From assembly GCA_030267965.1 (NCBI GenBank), contig BRYA01000558.1, forward strand, positions 1 to 38,650: a stretch of 38,650 nt of DNA, in the 5' to 3' direction. The notes beneath the pieces are model-generated. The model was not told the origin of the DNA, made no database searches, and saw only the letters and a program-made list of their open reading frames with translations. The translations under genes and the position numbers were made by a program. The first letter of the stretch is position 1. Each line of letters opens with the position of its first letter. Below are positions 27,918-38,599 of this stretch, in pieces. Origin of the DNA: Triparma columacea (Eukaryota > Sar > Bolidophyceae > Parmales > Triparmaceae).

Positions 27918-29982
27918 CTACATCCCTTTCTTCTTCCTCCCCCTCCCCTTCCCTCCAACCTTCTTCGTCCGCCCCCCCTCCACCTGCCCCCTCAATTTCC
28001 TTGGCAAGTGTCCTCCCGCTGCCAGTTCGTTTGCTGGGCTTGGCGGGGGCATGTTTTCGTATGATGCTTCCCTTGCCTTCATGACGTGGTCCTTCAGTGT
28101 CGTCCTTCGCTGGGGTGCTTCCAGGCCTTGCCACTGGGCCATAAGTGGTTCTGCCTCGTTCTCCTTCCCTCCGTCCACCTCTACCCCTACCTCTACCTCC
28201 AACCCACCCCCCATCCCCCCCTCTCCTCCCTCCCCTCCGCTCAGACCCCTGACTATGTCCGAAAGGACATCGCACCTTCTCTGGAGTCTTTCAATTTCCC
28301 TTTCTCGTTCCCCCGTCGCCCTCTCTGCACCTCTCTCTACGTCAGCGAGGAGGATTCGCAGTTTTCCCGCCTCTCCCTTTGCGTCCTCCTCCCCCCCTCT
28401 GGCCCTCCTCAAGTCAACTTCCAATCCCGAAACCTGCGACAAGCGGGGGAGGAGGTTGAAGGGGGTCAGTTATGAGACGCGTTGTAGTACTCTCAACTAC
28501 TACTTCGTCCGTCTTTTCGCTCCTCACCTTCTCCACCAACTCCCCGATCTCCCTCCTGACCTCCTCCTCCCTTCTCTCTGCCATCTCCTTCCTCCCCTCG
28601 GCATCCTCCAGCTTGTACACTAGAAGCTCCGTCTCTCCCTTCTTCCTCTCCATGTCCCTCTCCTCGTCCTTCAGTCTCTTCTCCCACTCGCCCCTCTCCC
28701 TCTCTACCCTCTCTACCTTATCTCTCATTTCCTCGATTTCCTCCCTCAGCCTCGGCACTGCGTGCACCCTGAGCTTGGCCTCGCTCTCCCTGAGCCGCTC
28801 GGCCTCATCCCTGAACCCTTCCATTTCCCCCTCGACCCTGTTCGCTTTCCTTCTCGCCTCGTCTCTCTCCTCCTCTGCGGTCCCTAGCCTGTCCTTCAGG
28901 CCCTTAAACGTCCCCTGAATCTCTCCGACCATGCAGCTCAGTGTGGTACTCTTCCCCTCCTCAGTCTCTAGCCTCTTCTCCAGCTCTGCAACTCTCTGTG
29001 GCAAGGCGTTTGTTAGCTATGCAGTCTCTAATACAATCCTTCCCACGACTTCGCTTCGCTTCGCTTCGCTGCCCCCCCCTCCCCTCACCTTCTTCCACCT
29101 CCCCAACTCCTCAACTGCCTTCCCCTTGCCGCCCCTAAGGCCCTCCATGATACCCACGATCCTCCCAACCTCTTCCTCCTTCTCCTTCAGCCTTAACCCT
29201 ACCTCCTCAAGCCCCCCCCTGATCTCCTCCCTATCCTCCTCCGCCCTATTCCTCGCCTTTCTCTCTCTCTCCGCCTCCCCCATAGCCCTCTTTAACTCCT
29301 CTCTGGCCACGACCTTCGCCTTCTCGATCTCTTCTCTTACATGCGCCAGCTCGTTCTTGAGTATCTCCCTCTCCCCCGTGAGTTCAGCAATTTTCCCTTC
29401 TGTCCTCTCCCTCTCCCTCACTTCCCTCTCCTCTAGTCCGCCTCTCCTGCCCTCCTCTTCTATGAGCCTCCCCTCCAGCTCCCCTACCCTGCTCCGCAGG
29501 ATGTTATTCTCCTCCTCAGCCAGCCTCCTCGCTCTCTCCTCTTCCCCAACCATCCTCTTGAGTTTCTCATTCTCAAACCTCACAATATCGCCCCTGCCTT
29601 TCTCGCCCTCTAGCTCCGAACGGACCACAGCATAATCTTTCACCGCAGCGTCCAATTCTTGAACGCTCTCCTCCCCCACAACTGGAGTTGAAGAGACTGT
29701 TGACTCCAGTGCTTTCATAAGGTCAGTCAATATTGGAACAAGCTCGCCGACCCTGGATCTATGAGCCGACAGAGCGCGAATTCCCCCCACAACCGAACCC
29801 AAGGTCTGAGATGGCGGGCAACCTGTCCCTCCTGGAGCCTTTGGCAGAGACCTGTCCAAACGAGGGGGGTGGGCGGAGGAGGACTCTGGAGACACCAGAG
29901 CCGAGGATGCGGATAAACACTTATTCTCCGGGTCCGGAGACAATAAGACTGAGGCAGGAAGCGACATATGGGAGGCAGACAT
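27918..29982 (-). CDS. Coiled-coil protein of unknown function, three exons
   Basis: Exons 29089-29982, 28528-28995 and 27918-28433 (all phase 0) give 625 residues. Residues ~1-80 are Ser/Pro-rich. About 90-500 is almost continuous heptad-type coiled coil rich in Glu, Arg and Lys (e.g. EEERARRLAEEENNILRSRV, EEERDEARRKANRVEGEMEG). A Gly/Val/Glu stretch follows, then a conserved-looking DHVMKAREASYENMPPPSP segment and a very basic end (TKKVGGKGRGRKKKG). No family recognised. Centrosomal, flagellar or cytoskeletal proteins look like this, but nothing specific can be claimed. The antisense strand is open because of CTCCTC-rich codons. The intron at 28996-29088 carries TTCGCT repeats of the intronic repeat family. 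Confidence 0.7.
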
Positions 29983-30245
29983 GCGCTCTTCAAGTCTTGC
30001 CTGATAAACGGTGTAATTTGAGTTTTCAGAGTTTTCAAGGTCAGATTGTACAATGATTTCCTTTTAACACCCTTCCCGCGCCAACTCACAGGCGACGTTT
30101 ATTTATTTCTCAAACTTCTCAAATAAGACGGAAAACTAATTTGGTGCGAAGTCAATTCTGGAAAAATCAAATTGATGTCAGGAAAGGCAAGAAATCGAAG
30201 AAGGTCCGAAGAAGGAAGCAACAAATCGGTTTCTCAAGTTTCAAG
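29983..30245. promoter_or_regulatory. Divergent promoter region, coiled-coil gene / PAF-AH-like gene
   Basis: 263 bp between the two ATGs, A/T-rich in the centre (30100-30175). The frame upstream of 30246 is open back to 30141 but has no ATG, so it is read as leader. Confidence 0.4.
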
Positions 30246-31355
30246 ATGGGCAACGTATTCTTATTCCCCCTGCGCGTTTTCATCGGTCCCCGTAAAACCC
30301 TCATGAGCCAACTACCCACGTCCACCTCTCTCAAGCACTTCCCTGCCACGAAATCCTCTCCAGGCTTCGATCTGTACTATCAAATTGTAAAGGGAACTGA
30401 GGAAGCGGGCGGAGAACATCGGGACTGGCTTCCGAGTTGGAACCACGGCGCGGGTTGGGGTCATTTCGTAGGGTTGCCTACTTGGCTACTGGGCTCTGTG
30501 TCAATGTTAGCTTTCGGAGGAACCAAGTTAACCCTTCGATCTGATGCCCCCCACCCCCAGGGCAAGCGTCGTGTAATAATTTGGAGCCACGGTCTCGCGA
30601 CATGGGGGAGCCATTACAGTCTTATGTGCACAATGTTAACGAGCATGTCCGACAAGCCTGCAGTGGTCGTGGCGGTTAACCACACCGATGGATCCGCAAC
30701 CGCTTCAGAGAAGCTTGGCGGGGAGGAGGTCCTCTACCAGGTTGTTGGGAAGGGCAACCCTAAGGAGAAGGAGATTAGGGCAGAACAACTGAAAATTAGG
30801 GCCAAGGACGTCGCAGCTGCGTGGGAGGCCGTCAAGGGGATGAACGAGAAGGGGGAACTTGAGGGGACATTTGATACTTCTTGTGGATTCGTCGTTGCTG
30901 GGCACTCCTTCGGGGGGGGGACAGCGGTCGCGACGGGAATCGACCATAAAGATTGCGTTGGCGTGATCGCATTGGACCCGTGGATGTTCCCTGCGCAAGA
31001 CGCAGGATTCCTCTCTCGTGCGAAGGACAGCAAACCCGTACTCAGCATTACTTGTGACGCGGGCGCTTTGTCGTCTCCTCCTTACTGGAGGTCCAACTGT
31101 TCTCTCCTTGAGGAGCTGCCCGAAGGTAGCACAAAGGTGGTAAGATTCAAGGGCTCGGATCATATTGATGTGTCCGACGTTGCCTTGATGCTGCCGAATG
31201 CAAGAGTTTCAAGACCATCTGCAGAGACTTATTTCTTGGAACATAAGAGGTACATAAGTGATTTTATGACGTCAATTGGATGGATGGAGGGGGGCGATGA
31301 CGAAAAACAGGGGGGCGAGGAAGAACCTTGGGTTCAGCTAGTTCCGCCTTACTGA
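30246..31355 (+). CDS. Platelet-activating-factor acetylhydrolase-like lipase (PAFAH2 type)
   Basis: 369 residues from the ATG at 30246 (AAGATGG context, first ATG in the frame). MGN at the start could be myristoylated, as in animal cytosolic PAFAH2. Alpha/beta-hydrolase features: oxyanion region VIIWSHGLATWGSHYS, VAVNHTDGSA, nucleophile elbow AGHSFGGGTA (Ser221), acid in ALDPWMFP (Asp244), and His306 in GSDHIDVSDVALMLP. All three catalytic residues are in the order and context of the PAF-AH family. Animal PAFAH2 has ~390 residues. Family role: hydrolysis of the sn-2 acetyl or oxidised short acyl chain of phospholipids. An insertion rich in Lys/Glu (KGNPKEKEIRAEQLKIRAKD) corresponds to the family's QVRQRA region. 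Convergent with the SET gene 63 bp away. No intron. Confidence 0.87.
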   Translation: MGNVFLFPLRVFIGPRKTLMSQLPTSTSLKHFPATKSSPGFDLYYQIVKGTEEAGGEHRDWLPSWNHGAGWGHFVGLPTWLLGSVSMLAFGGTKLTLRSDAPHPQGKRRVIIWSHGLATWGSHYSLMCTMLTSMSDKPAVVVAVNHTDGSATASEKLGGEEVLYQVVGKGNPKEKEIRAEQLKIRAKDVAAAWEAVKGMNEKGELEGTFDTSCGFVVAGHSFGGGTAVATGIDHKDCVGVIALDPWMFPAQDAGFLSRAKDSKPVLSITCDAGALSSPPYWRSNCSLLEELPEGSTKVVRFKGSDHIDVSDVALMLPNARVSRPSAETYFLEHKRYISDFMTSIGWMEGGDDEKQGGEEEPWVQLVPPY

Positions 31356-31418
31356 CCAAGTAAAAACGTTCCCAAAAAAGTCAGTTCTGATTAGAAATTC
31401 ATTCTTCGCTACAGCGCT

Positions 31419-32912
31419 TTACCTTCTTTTCTTCTTCCCCCCCCCCTCCTGCCCCCCGTCTCCCTTAATCGAAGCGATAGCGATCTGCAACCCCTCGCTT
31501 TCAAAATTCGTGATCCATTCCTCAACCTTTTCGATCCACTGCCTCCCGTAAGCCTTCGACTTGTCGTCCTCGAAGGATACGAGCGCCCTCGCGATGGTGA
31601 CGCACTGCTTCGCGAGCGCTCTGTCCCCCCCGAATTTACCGAGTCCACCGAACCAATCGAAGAGCCTCTCGCAAACGTCAATGGCCTCGGCGAGCTCCAC
31701 CTCCTCTATGGTACCTCCGACTAGGAGCTTCCTGTTGATCTCGTGGCACGCCCTGTCAAGGGTAAGCATCTGGACCTGAACTGTCGCCCAGTGGCGAGGA
31801 CCGAGGGTGGATAGAGAGAGGGCGTACATTTCGTCCTCCATCTCAGTGTCCTCGTCAACGTCCATGTCATCGGGGGAGGAAGTAGAGGATTCAGGTGAGG
31901 ATAGGAAGGAGAGTATCTTCTTGGTAACCTTATCCTCCGTAACGATGCATGGGTGCGAGGGTGCAAGAGTGGTGTTGCATCGTTTGCATACTCCCGCGCT
32001 CTCACCCTCGTCGGCGAGCTGAATGTAGCTCACGTCTACCTCCTCCCAAGCGACCTCCTCGGGGAGCGCATGGGAGGAAGACCTGGGGTGGCAGAATGGG
32101 CAGGGGATGGTACGGGTGAAGTCAGGCCTAAGGGAAACTTTGGAATCGAGACAACGCCGGCACGAGCACTGGAAAAACTTTGACTCAAGTAGGATCCTGC
32201 GCCTCTCAGAACGGCCAGCGTAGACCTTGAGGCCGAGGTACGAAACGGTGATCTCCTCCCCGGGGGTAATGTCCCTGAGTGCCTTTACGTGCTTGCCGTT
32301 TTGGGAGGTTGGGAGGTAGATGGCGTTGGGGTTACACGAGTGGTTGAAACGGGAGAGACCGGAGACGTAGAGGAGGCCGTCCTCGAAACAGTTTGCCATA
32401 GCGACGACGACGGCACGGGCGGTCGAAGTTAGGGTTGGTTTGGGGGAGACAAGGGTGAAGGAGAGAGCCTGGACGAGAGAAGTGAGTCGTGAAAGGGTTT
32501 TAGTTAGTTAGTAGTAGTACGCTTGAACAAGGGGCGAATTACTGCTGCGGAAAGAGCTTGCGCTGATGTTCGTTCGTCACCCCTTTTGTCCTACGCTCAC
32601 CTCCTCAGACACCTTATTGACCATCTGTACGAGGTCCTTTGGGAGTTCTGGCGCGCACAGCTCTAGCCATTTCTGCCGTTCCCCCGGTTCGGAGTTTACG
32701 AACGACTGAGCGTAGAGCTTGAGCTTCTCCTCGGGGTGTGAAATACTGGTAGATGGTAGGGTGTGGTTTATCGGAAGGGCAAGGAGGGGATTGGAGTCTG
32801 TTAGGATGGTTGTAGAGGCGGGGATAGGGGAAGTCGCGAATACGCCCTGTGAAGAGGAGGTGGAGGAGACTTGTTTCACTTCAAAAATGGTTGAGTTACT
32901 AAAAGTGGACAT
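31419..32912 (-). CDS. SET-domain (SMYD-like) methyltransferase, two exons
   Basis: Exons 32601-32912 and 31419-32468 (phase 0; GAG|GTGAGC and GTCCAG|GCT) join to 453 residues. The SET domain starts in exon 1 (QGVFATSPIPASTTIL, matching the GRGVFA..DI..G motif). It ends in exon 2 with SRFNHSCNPNAIY, ALRDITPGEEITVSYLG (catalytic Tyr in SYL) and the post-SET zinc cluster FFQCSCRRC. The insertion between the halves is that of SMYD-type enzymes, but no MYND finger is visible. A TPR-like C-terminal part contains an acidic patch (DDMDVDEDTEMEDE) and ends in GGGKKKRR, possibly nuclear. Family role: lysine methylation of histone or non-histone proteins; substrate unknown. Confidence 0.88.
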
Positions 32913-33352
32913 CGAGAGTTTGTGGGGTCGAGAGGGGGGGTTGTTGTTTGGGGTGTTGGAGGCTTTGAGTGGAGCGTGGTGTAGTTCTGAGGCTTTTAAA
33001 GATATAGAGGAAAGTGTTGTGAGGTCGAAAGGTAGTACAAATCAAGTATGACGGCTGATTGAACTGTGAGAAAAATGAGGTTGTTCAAGGATGGGCAAGG
33101 ATGAGCAAGAATGGGCAAGGATGGGTGTTTGTAAGCTTAAACGATCCCTTGGACGCAGCTGTAATCGTCCCCTCCTCCACCTGTAAAAAACCACCCCAAA
33201 TTTTTTCGTTCAAACGTTGCAATCTTATTTCAATCTCGTGCAGCAACTTTAATCCCAAACCTCGAGGTCTCCGCCCCTCCTTATGCGTCTGCCCCCTGTC
33301 CCCTAAACTTTCCCCCCCTACTCCTCCTTTTTCTCGCTCCTCCCCTCTTGTC
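32913..33352. other. Intergenic region, no gene seen
   Basis: 440 bp upstream of the SET gene and downstream of the Lhc gene. It includes a short repeat of GAATGGGCAAGGATGGGCAA type at 33088-33127 and C/T-rich sequence at 33250-33350. A plus-strand ORF covering 33059-33928 is antisense to the Lhc exon and is discounted. Confidence 0.5.
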
Positions 33353-34406
33353 TTAGATGCCCTCTGGGAAGAAGTACCCGGCCTTGCTAACGTAGTCAGG
33401 GATGACAAGTCCCCCTCCAATCTGTTCGAGGACCCCCATGCCGCTAGCGTTCGCCTGGGCCGCCAGTCCGAAGACCCCGATCATGGCGAGCCTGCAGTGC
33501 TTGAGCTCCTGCAGCCTCTTCTCCTCGTATTCCTCGGGCGAGTAGTTGAGGTTGAAGGGGTTCCACCTCCCGTCGCCTTGACCGATCTTGAGGTCGCCGG
33601 GCTGGTAGTTTCCACCCTCCTCCTTGATGTAGTTGAGCCTCTTGATCTCGAGGAAGGACATGAAGGCGAAGATCTGGAGGAGGGCGAGGCCGGGGACCTG
33701 GTTGAAGGCGGCGAGGGGGTTGGTGTTGCTGTAGGCGTCGAGGCCAGTCCAGTCGTTTCCGGGGAGGGTGCCGAAAAGCTCGGGGCCGAGGAAACCGAGG
33801 ACGGCAATCTGGGCGATGCGACCGTGGATCAGCTGTTTGAGGGGGGGGGGGGGTGGGGGGTGGGGGGGGTGGGGGGGTTGAGCCGGGGGTTGTTTGTTCC
33901 TCACTATGGTCGTTTGGCAGCAATTTAGGCGCTGCCAAAAGGTGTGAAGCAATTGCACGTATTTCCAAGATCACATCGTATATCACACGCTACGAACTTT
34001 TTGGGATATCTCTTCACTGGTAACAAACACAACTTGCGAAACAACCTCTCATAAACCTCTCCGCATAACTCTCTCTCACCTCAGCCTCCCTGTACCAATC
34101 GAGGCCGTTGATCTGGTATTGATCTTTCCCCAGGATCCAAGGTCCAACTGGTGTGGTTGAGAAGCCCCACGGGTCGAATCCGACGTCCCCAAGCATGCTC
34201 CCATCGAGTGTTGCTGGTGCGGTGGCAAAGGGGAGGGCTACGGAGGGGTTCGCGGCGGCCCAGGCGGCGGCGGAGGGGGACATGCCGGAAGAGGGCTTGC
34301 CCTTTACGGCCTTGGTACCCTTGACGGCCTTGGTGGCCTGGAGAGGGAAGTTGTAGGCTGAGGCGGAGAGAAGGGAGGAGAGAAGGACGGTTAAGGCGAG
34401 CTTCAT
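33353..34406 (-). CDS. Chlorophyll a/c light-harvesting protein (FCP, Lhcr-like), two exons
   Basis: Exons 34080-34406 and 33353-33832 (phase 0) give 268 residues. The leader is a signal peptide (LALTVLLSSLLSASA) with cleavage near ASA-YNF, where Tyr takes the place of the usual Phe, followed by a transit-like region containing KAVKGTKAVKG. Antenna motifs: GDVGFDPWGFS, helix-1 REAE|LIHGRIAQIAVLG (chlorophyll ligand Glu/His, salt-bridge Arg; the intron cuts right inside this motif), helix-2 ALLQIFAFMSFLEIKR, GRWNPFNLNYSPEEYEEKR, and helix-3 LQELKHCRLAMIGVFG. KHCRLAM instead of NGRLAM points to an Lhcr (PSI-associated, red-type) antenna. Location: thylakoid membrane. The intron (33833-34079) contains ~40 bp of C-rich sequence on the coding strand just before the acceptor. 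Confidence 0.92.
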
Positions 34407-35219
34407 GGCTGAGGGAGGGGAGATTTAGGAGGGATACGAAAATGCGGGTGAGATGAGATTGTAATTTATGCGATAAGAGGGATGTAGGGGTAGATATAGG
34501 GCTGGATCTATCGTCAACCAGTCGGCCTCAGAGTAAAATGATATATATAGAGAGTATATGTTAATTTGGATAAAGTGTTGGGGTAATATAAACAGTTATT
34601 GAGAGAATAGACACATAAGGGGAAAGATAACGCAGAGGAGTGTTCATTTTTTGGCTCTCTCATCAGACGATGCTGGCCACCTATATGTCTGCTTTACACA
34701 CTTATTCCAGCCTTATTTCACGTTAAATATAGGTAATACATATTGACTACTATTACAATCATATATTGACTAAGGAGAGCCGATATAAACGTTTCCTGAA
34801 GTTCTCACCAGAGACAGAAAAGTGCGGAGGTGAAGAGGTCGAAGAAGGGGTGATTTGGCAGGGTTTTGGAGCCAAAAGTTCCTGTTCAATGATTCTTGCC
34901 CGCCTTAACTCCTCGTAATAAATCCAATTTTGCAATTTCAACGCGGTGCAGTTATTGCCTTCCCAGTGCGTCGAAGGGAGGGTGACACTTACGTTAGAAG
35001 CGTTATTTAGGGGGATGAAGTTGGGATTTACAAACGTTTACGAGGGTCTGCACGTGAGCGCACTTTGATTGAGAAATATAACGTAGATACTAACCCATTT
35101 GTCGACCGTACGCCAAAAAGGACCGTAAAGCTTACTCTCAAAGAAAGGGAAATTCCGAAATACCAGACTCCCCCGGCCAAAAGGTTTTCTATTCGTTTTT
35201 GTTTGGATTTTGTTCCCTC
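34407..35219. other. Divergent intergenic region, Lhc gene / SAMHD1-like gene
   Basis: About 810 bp, A/T-rich, with ATATATAGAGAGTATATG near 34542-34560 that could act as a core promoter element. Small ORFs at 34759-34941 and 35065-35319 show no protein-family features; the second overlaps the first exon of the SAMHD1-like gene in another frame. No RNA gene recognised. Confidence 0.45.
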
Positions 35220-38199
35220 ATGGTATCGTTATCTTTGCCCGATGATTACGGTGCTTCGTCATTTGAAACATAGTAAGTACTCCTATCCCAGCATAATTGG
35301 CGCGCTAGGTCGCTCTTGAGCATATTATTCATGATATTGTTCTCGGCAGCATTATTTTAGGAGCTTAAAAACTCACCCATCACCCCCATGTCAGTCCTCT
35401 CAAGCACAAAAACGGGGCATACTCCCGAACAAATGACGACATCCACAACTCAATAGAGCTAGATGCATTGACTCTAGCCTTCCTAGACACCCCCCAGATG
35501 CAGAGGTTGAGGGGGTTGAATCAGCTTGGTTTAAGCAACTACGTCTACATCCCCGCCACCCACACCCGTTTCGAGCACTCCCTCGGCGTCGCCCATCTCG
35601 CCCAGACCCTCTGTGAGAACCTGAGGAGGAGGCAGCCCAAGCTTGAGATCACAGCCAAGGACGTGGTGTGCGTGAAGCTCGCGGGACTGCTGCACGATTT
35701 GGGACACGGACCGTTCAGCCACCTTTACGACGGGGAGCTCAGGAAGCAACTGAAGGTGGGTGGGGGGGGGCAGGACCTGTATAGAGGGAACATTGGTCCG
35801 GTGATGAGGTTCCCACGAGGCATATTTTTATTCGACCCTTTCTTACACCAACTCGTGCCCCCCTCCCTCCCCCCCCCCCCCCTCCCCGCGCTCTTTTCCA
35901 GCTGCGCGAAAACGACGCATCATCTGCATCTACATCCACTTCCACATCCACATCCAAACCCGCGTCTGCTTCCGCCCCCGTCACACCTCTGGGTGAGGAC
36001 CCATCTACCTTCAACGAAAAGAACTCCGGTTGGACCCACGAGGACGCCTCCCTCGTAATGATAGACGCCGCTTTGGCCCACATGGGTCTTTCGATAGACA
36101 TGGATAACCCGGACGAGCCTTTGAAGCAGATCGGTAACGGGATAGATAGGAACACCTTCGGGGTCTACGACGCCATCCTCGACGACATCCCGGAGGAGAA
36201 CATACTCACATCGAGGGACCTGTATTTTATCAAGGAGTGTATACACGCGAGCGACGGACCTCTGGACGGGAATATCAAGTTCGAGGGGAGGAAGAGGGAG
36301 AAGGAATTTCTCTACGACATCGTCTCCAACAGGCACAGGTAAGAGAAATGCTAGAATGTATGACCTACGCTACCTTCACTCTACTAAACAGCGCTTTCTG
36401 CGTCTCTCGCTCCAACTCGCCACTGTTCCGTTAATTCGCCCTTAGCGGTCTCGACGTTGACAAGATGGACTACTTTGCCCGTGACATGAAGAGGACCCTC
36501 GGGTCAGGGCAGGTTAACTTCATGCTAATAGAGGAGGCCTTCGTCGCCAAGGGCCTGTGCGGGCAGGGGCTGGTGAAGAAGGGCAACGAGTACGTTGTGG
36601 GCAAGTGCTGCAGGTGAGAGAACACACAACAGCAGGAAAGGGAGGGGAAGAAGACTGAGAGGCACATTAACGTTTCAAACTGACGCAACCGTTCCAGAGC
36701 GTGCTTGAACAGGGGGAAGACTCAGGAGCACTACATGCTATGCTGGCCTGAGAAGGACGCGGTGAAGGCCATGGAGTTCTTCAAGACCAGGTTCTCCATG
36801 CACAGCAACGTCTATACACACAAGGTGAGGGAAGAAGGAGAAAGGAAAAGAAGGAGCGACAAAACGACGACGGTAGAGAGATAAGCAGTGCGCGCGTAGA
36901 ACTCACAGCGGTAACTTTACTAACCTCGCAAACTCTGTTCATCGCCAGACGGTCAAGGCGATCGAGTACATGGTGACAGACATCCTCGTCCTCGCCGACC
37001 CTTACCTCCCCATATCTAACGGCAAGGGCGGGACAACAAGGATCAGCCAGGCAATGGTCGACCCGGACGCCTACCTCCAGCTGAAGGACTCAGTGTTGGA
37101 CTTGATCGAGTGCAGCCCTGACGTTCGCTTAGCGCCTGCGCAGAAGCTAATCAAGAGGCTGCGGAGCAGGGAGCTTTACAAGTGCGTCAAGGCCTTCCCT
37201 GTTAGCGACACGGCGGTGGCTCAGAAGTTCTGGAGGGACAGCGACGAGAACAGTGTCCGTGAGGCCATTGCTGCCAAGGCCACGGAGGTTATGAAGAGGA
37301 ACAGGGAAATCATCGGATGGGGGGAGGAGAATGGGGGGGGGGTTGAGGGCGAGGTTACGAAGGAGGACATCATAGTTGAGAAGAGGGCGATCCACCACGG
37401 GCAGAAGAAGGACAACCCGGTTGACAAGATGAGGTTCGTTGCAAAGTCGGAACTCACGAGGCTTAAGAATACGCCACAGATGCTACCGAGCGCAAAGAAG
37501 GTGAGGAGGGAGGTAGGGGAGGGGGCGGGAGGTGGGAGGGAGCGGCGAAGCTCAAGGTTTCTTGAAGAACTAACTTATCATTGAACGCTAAACCTTTCGG
37601 GCTCCTCCGCTCCTCGCTAGATATCGGACAAGGTTTACGAGGCCAATATGCCTCGAAAGTTCCAGGAGCTTCTGCTCCGCGTTTACAGCAAGAGCCTGTC
37701 CAAGGGGGACCTAATATTGGCCGCGACCGAGGAGTACATAGAGGGGGAGTGGAAGGGTTACGAGGTTAGCGGCATCAGCCACCACACTCCCACCAAGGCT
37801 GGGGGGATCATGAGGAGGAGGAAGGAGAGCGGGGGGAGCGGGGGGAGCGGGGCGAAGAAGGGAAGGAGGGCGTGGTCGGAAGAGGAGGTTTACAACGGAC
37901 AACTAAGCCAGGAGACTTACTGCGCGGACGACGAGACACTAACGGAGGACCATAGGAGCAGCCTGGGGAGGAGCAGCTTCGGGACTGGGGACGAGATTGT
38001 GAGCGACTTTGAGAGCAGCCAGGGGAGCGTGGGGGTCAAGAAGGGGCTGGATTTGAGCCTTGCATACGAGGGGGCAGGGGCTCGGAAGAGGAGCCTCGAT
38101 GGGTTGGGGAAGGGGGACACTGGGTGCGAGACACCGTTGAAGGGTAAGCCGAGCAAGAAGAAGGGAAAGATTAGCGGGGAGGCAGGGACGCCGTTTTAG
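35220..38199 (+). CDS. SAMHD1: SAMHD1-like HD-domain dNTP triphosphohydrolase, seven exons
   Basis: Exons 35220-35272, 35395-35755, 35902-36338, 36446-36613, 36698-36824, 36949-37500 and 37621-38199 join in frame to 758 residues. Motifs follow SAMHD1 order: TNDDIHNSIELDALTL, LDTPQMQRLRGLNQLG, TRFEHSLGVAHLA (metal-ligand His ~79), LAGLLHDLGHGPFSHLYD (His-Asp ~118-119), IVSNRHRSGLDVDKMDYFARD (last metal Asp), AFFKTRFSMHSNVYTHK-type segment, and DNPVDKMRF. Family role: Mn/Fe-dependent cleavage of dNTPs to nucleoside plus triphosphate. No N-terminal SAM domain is present. Exon 3 adds a Ser/Thr/Pro-rich insert (ASTSTSTSTSKP), and the last ~170 residues are a Lys/Gly/Ser-rich tail absent from animal SAMHD1. 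Exon 1 is only 53 bp; the ATG at 35220 has C at -3 (CTCATGG). Confidence 0.9.
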
Positions 38200-38299
38200 A
38201 AAAATAAACATTGAGGGGTATAGAGGAAAGGAAAGGGAAGGATCGTTTATTACGTATATGTAAAATTCATCCGCGTCCACATGTAATTCTCAAGCGCAT

Positions 38300-38599
38300 T
38301 CACACAATGCCCTCCTCAAACACCAGCCTCCCCTCCTCGAACCTCTCCAAGTCGAACCTACTCCAGTCTATGCTCCCCTCCTTGAACTTCCCCTCCGTCA
38401 GCAATTCCATCCCCGCCTTCCCCACGCTCGGTGCCTGCTGTAGTCCGTGGCCGCTGAAGCCGTTAAGGATGAGCAGGTTCCTGTGCTTGGGGTGGAAACC
38501 TATTATACCGTTCTGGTCGGAGGTGTTGTACTCATAGAAGCCACCCCAGCTATTGAGGACCTTGGCATTACCGAACGCCTCAACCCTGTTGTACAAACT
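38300..38599 (-). CDS. FOXRED1-like FAD-dependent oxidoreductase, last exon (5' part outside window)
   Basis: The last exon reads SLYNRVEAFGNAKVLNSWGGFYEYN.SDQNGIIGFHP..NLLILNGFSGHGLQQAPSVGKAGMELL, ending SIDWSRFDLERFEEGRLVFEEGIV-stop. It matches the C-terminus of FOXRED1 (animal equivalents: SWAGFYDYNT.DQN, GFSGHGLQQAPGIGRA). FOXRED1 is a DAO-family flavoprotein needed for mitochondrial complex I assembly. The acceptor is ACTCCCAG|AGT at 38600-38601, preceded on the coding strand by a C-rich tract (38611-38650, seen as G runs on the plus strand). Everything upstream, including the FAD-binding GxGxxG, lies beyond the window. Convergent with the SAMHD1-like gene, 100 bp apart. Confidence 0.85.
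   Translation of the reverse strand, partial: SLYNRVEAFGNAKVLNSWGGFYEYNTSDQNGIIGFHPKHRNLLILNGFSGHGLQQAPSVGKAGMELLTEGKFKEGSIDWSRFDLERFEEGRLVFEEGIV

Noticed and set aside
28472..29635. Long Ser/Leu-rich plus-strand ORFs
   Set aside because: They are antisense shadows of the coiled-coil gene, whose Glu/Arg codons read as Ser/Leu on the other strand.
33059..33928. 289-codon plus-strand ORF
   Set aside because: It is antisense to the Lhc exon, which has clear family motifs and splice sites; the ORF translates to low-complexity Glu/Val/Gly.
35065..35319. 84-codon ORF as first exon of the SAMHD1-like gene
   Set aside because: It overlaps in a different frame; the ATG at 35220 joins exon 2 in frame through GTAAGT and CAG and leads straight into SAMHD1 motifs.
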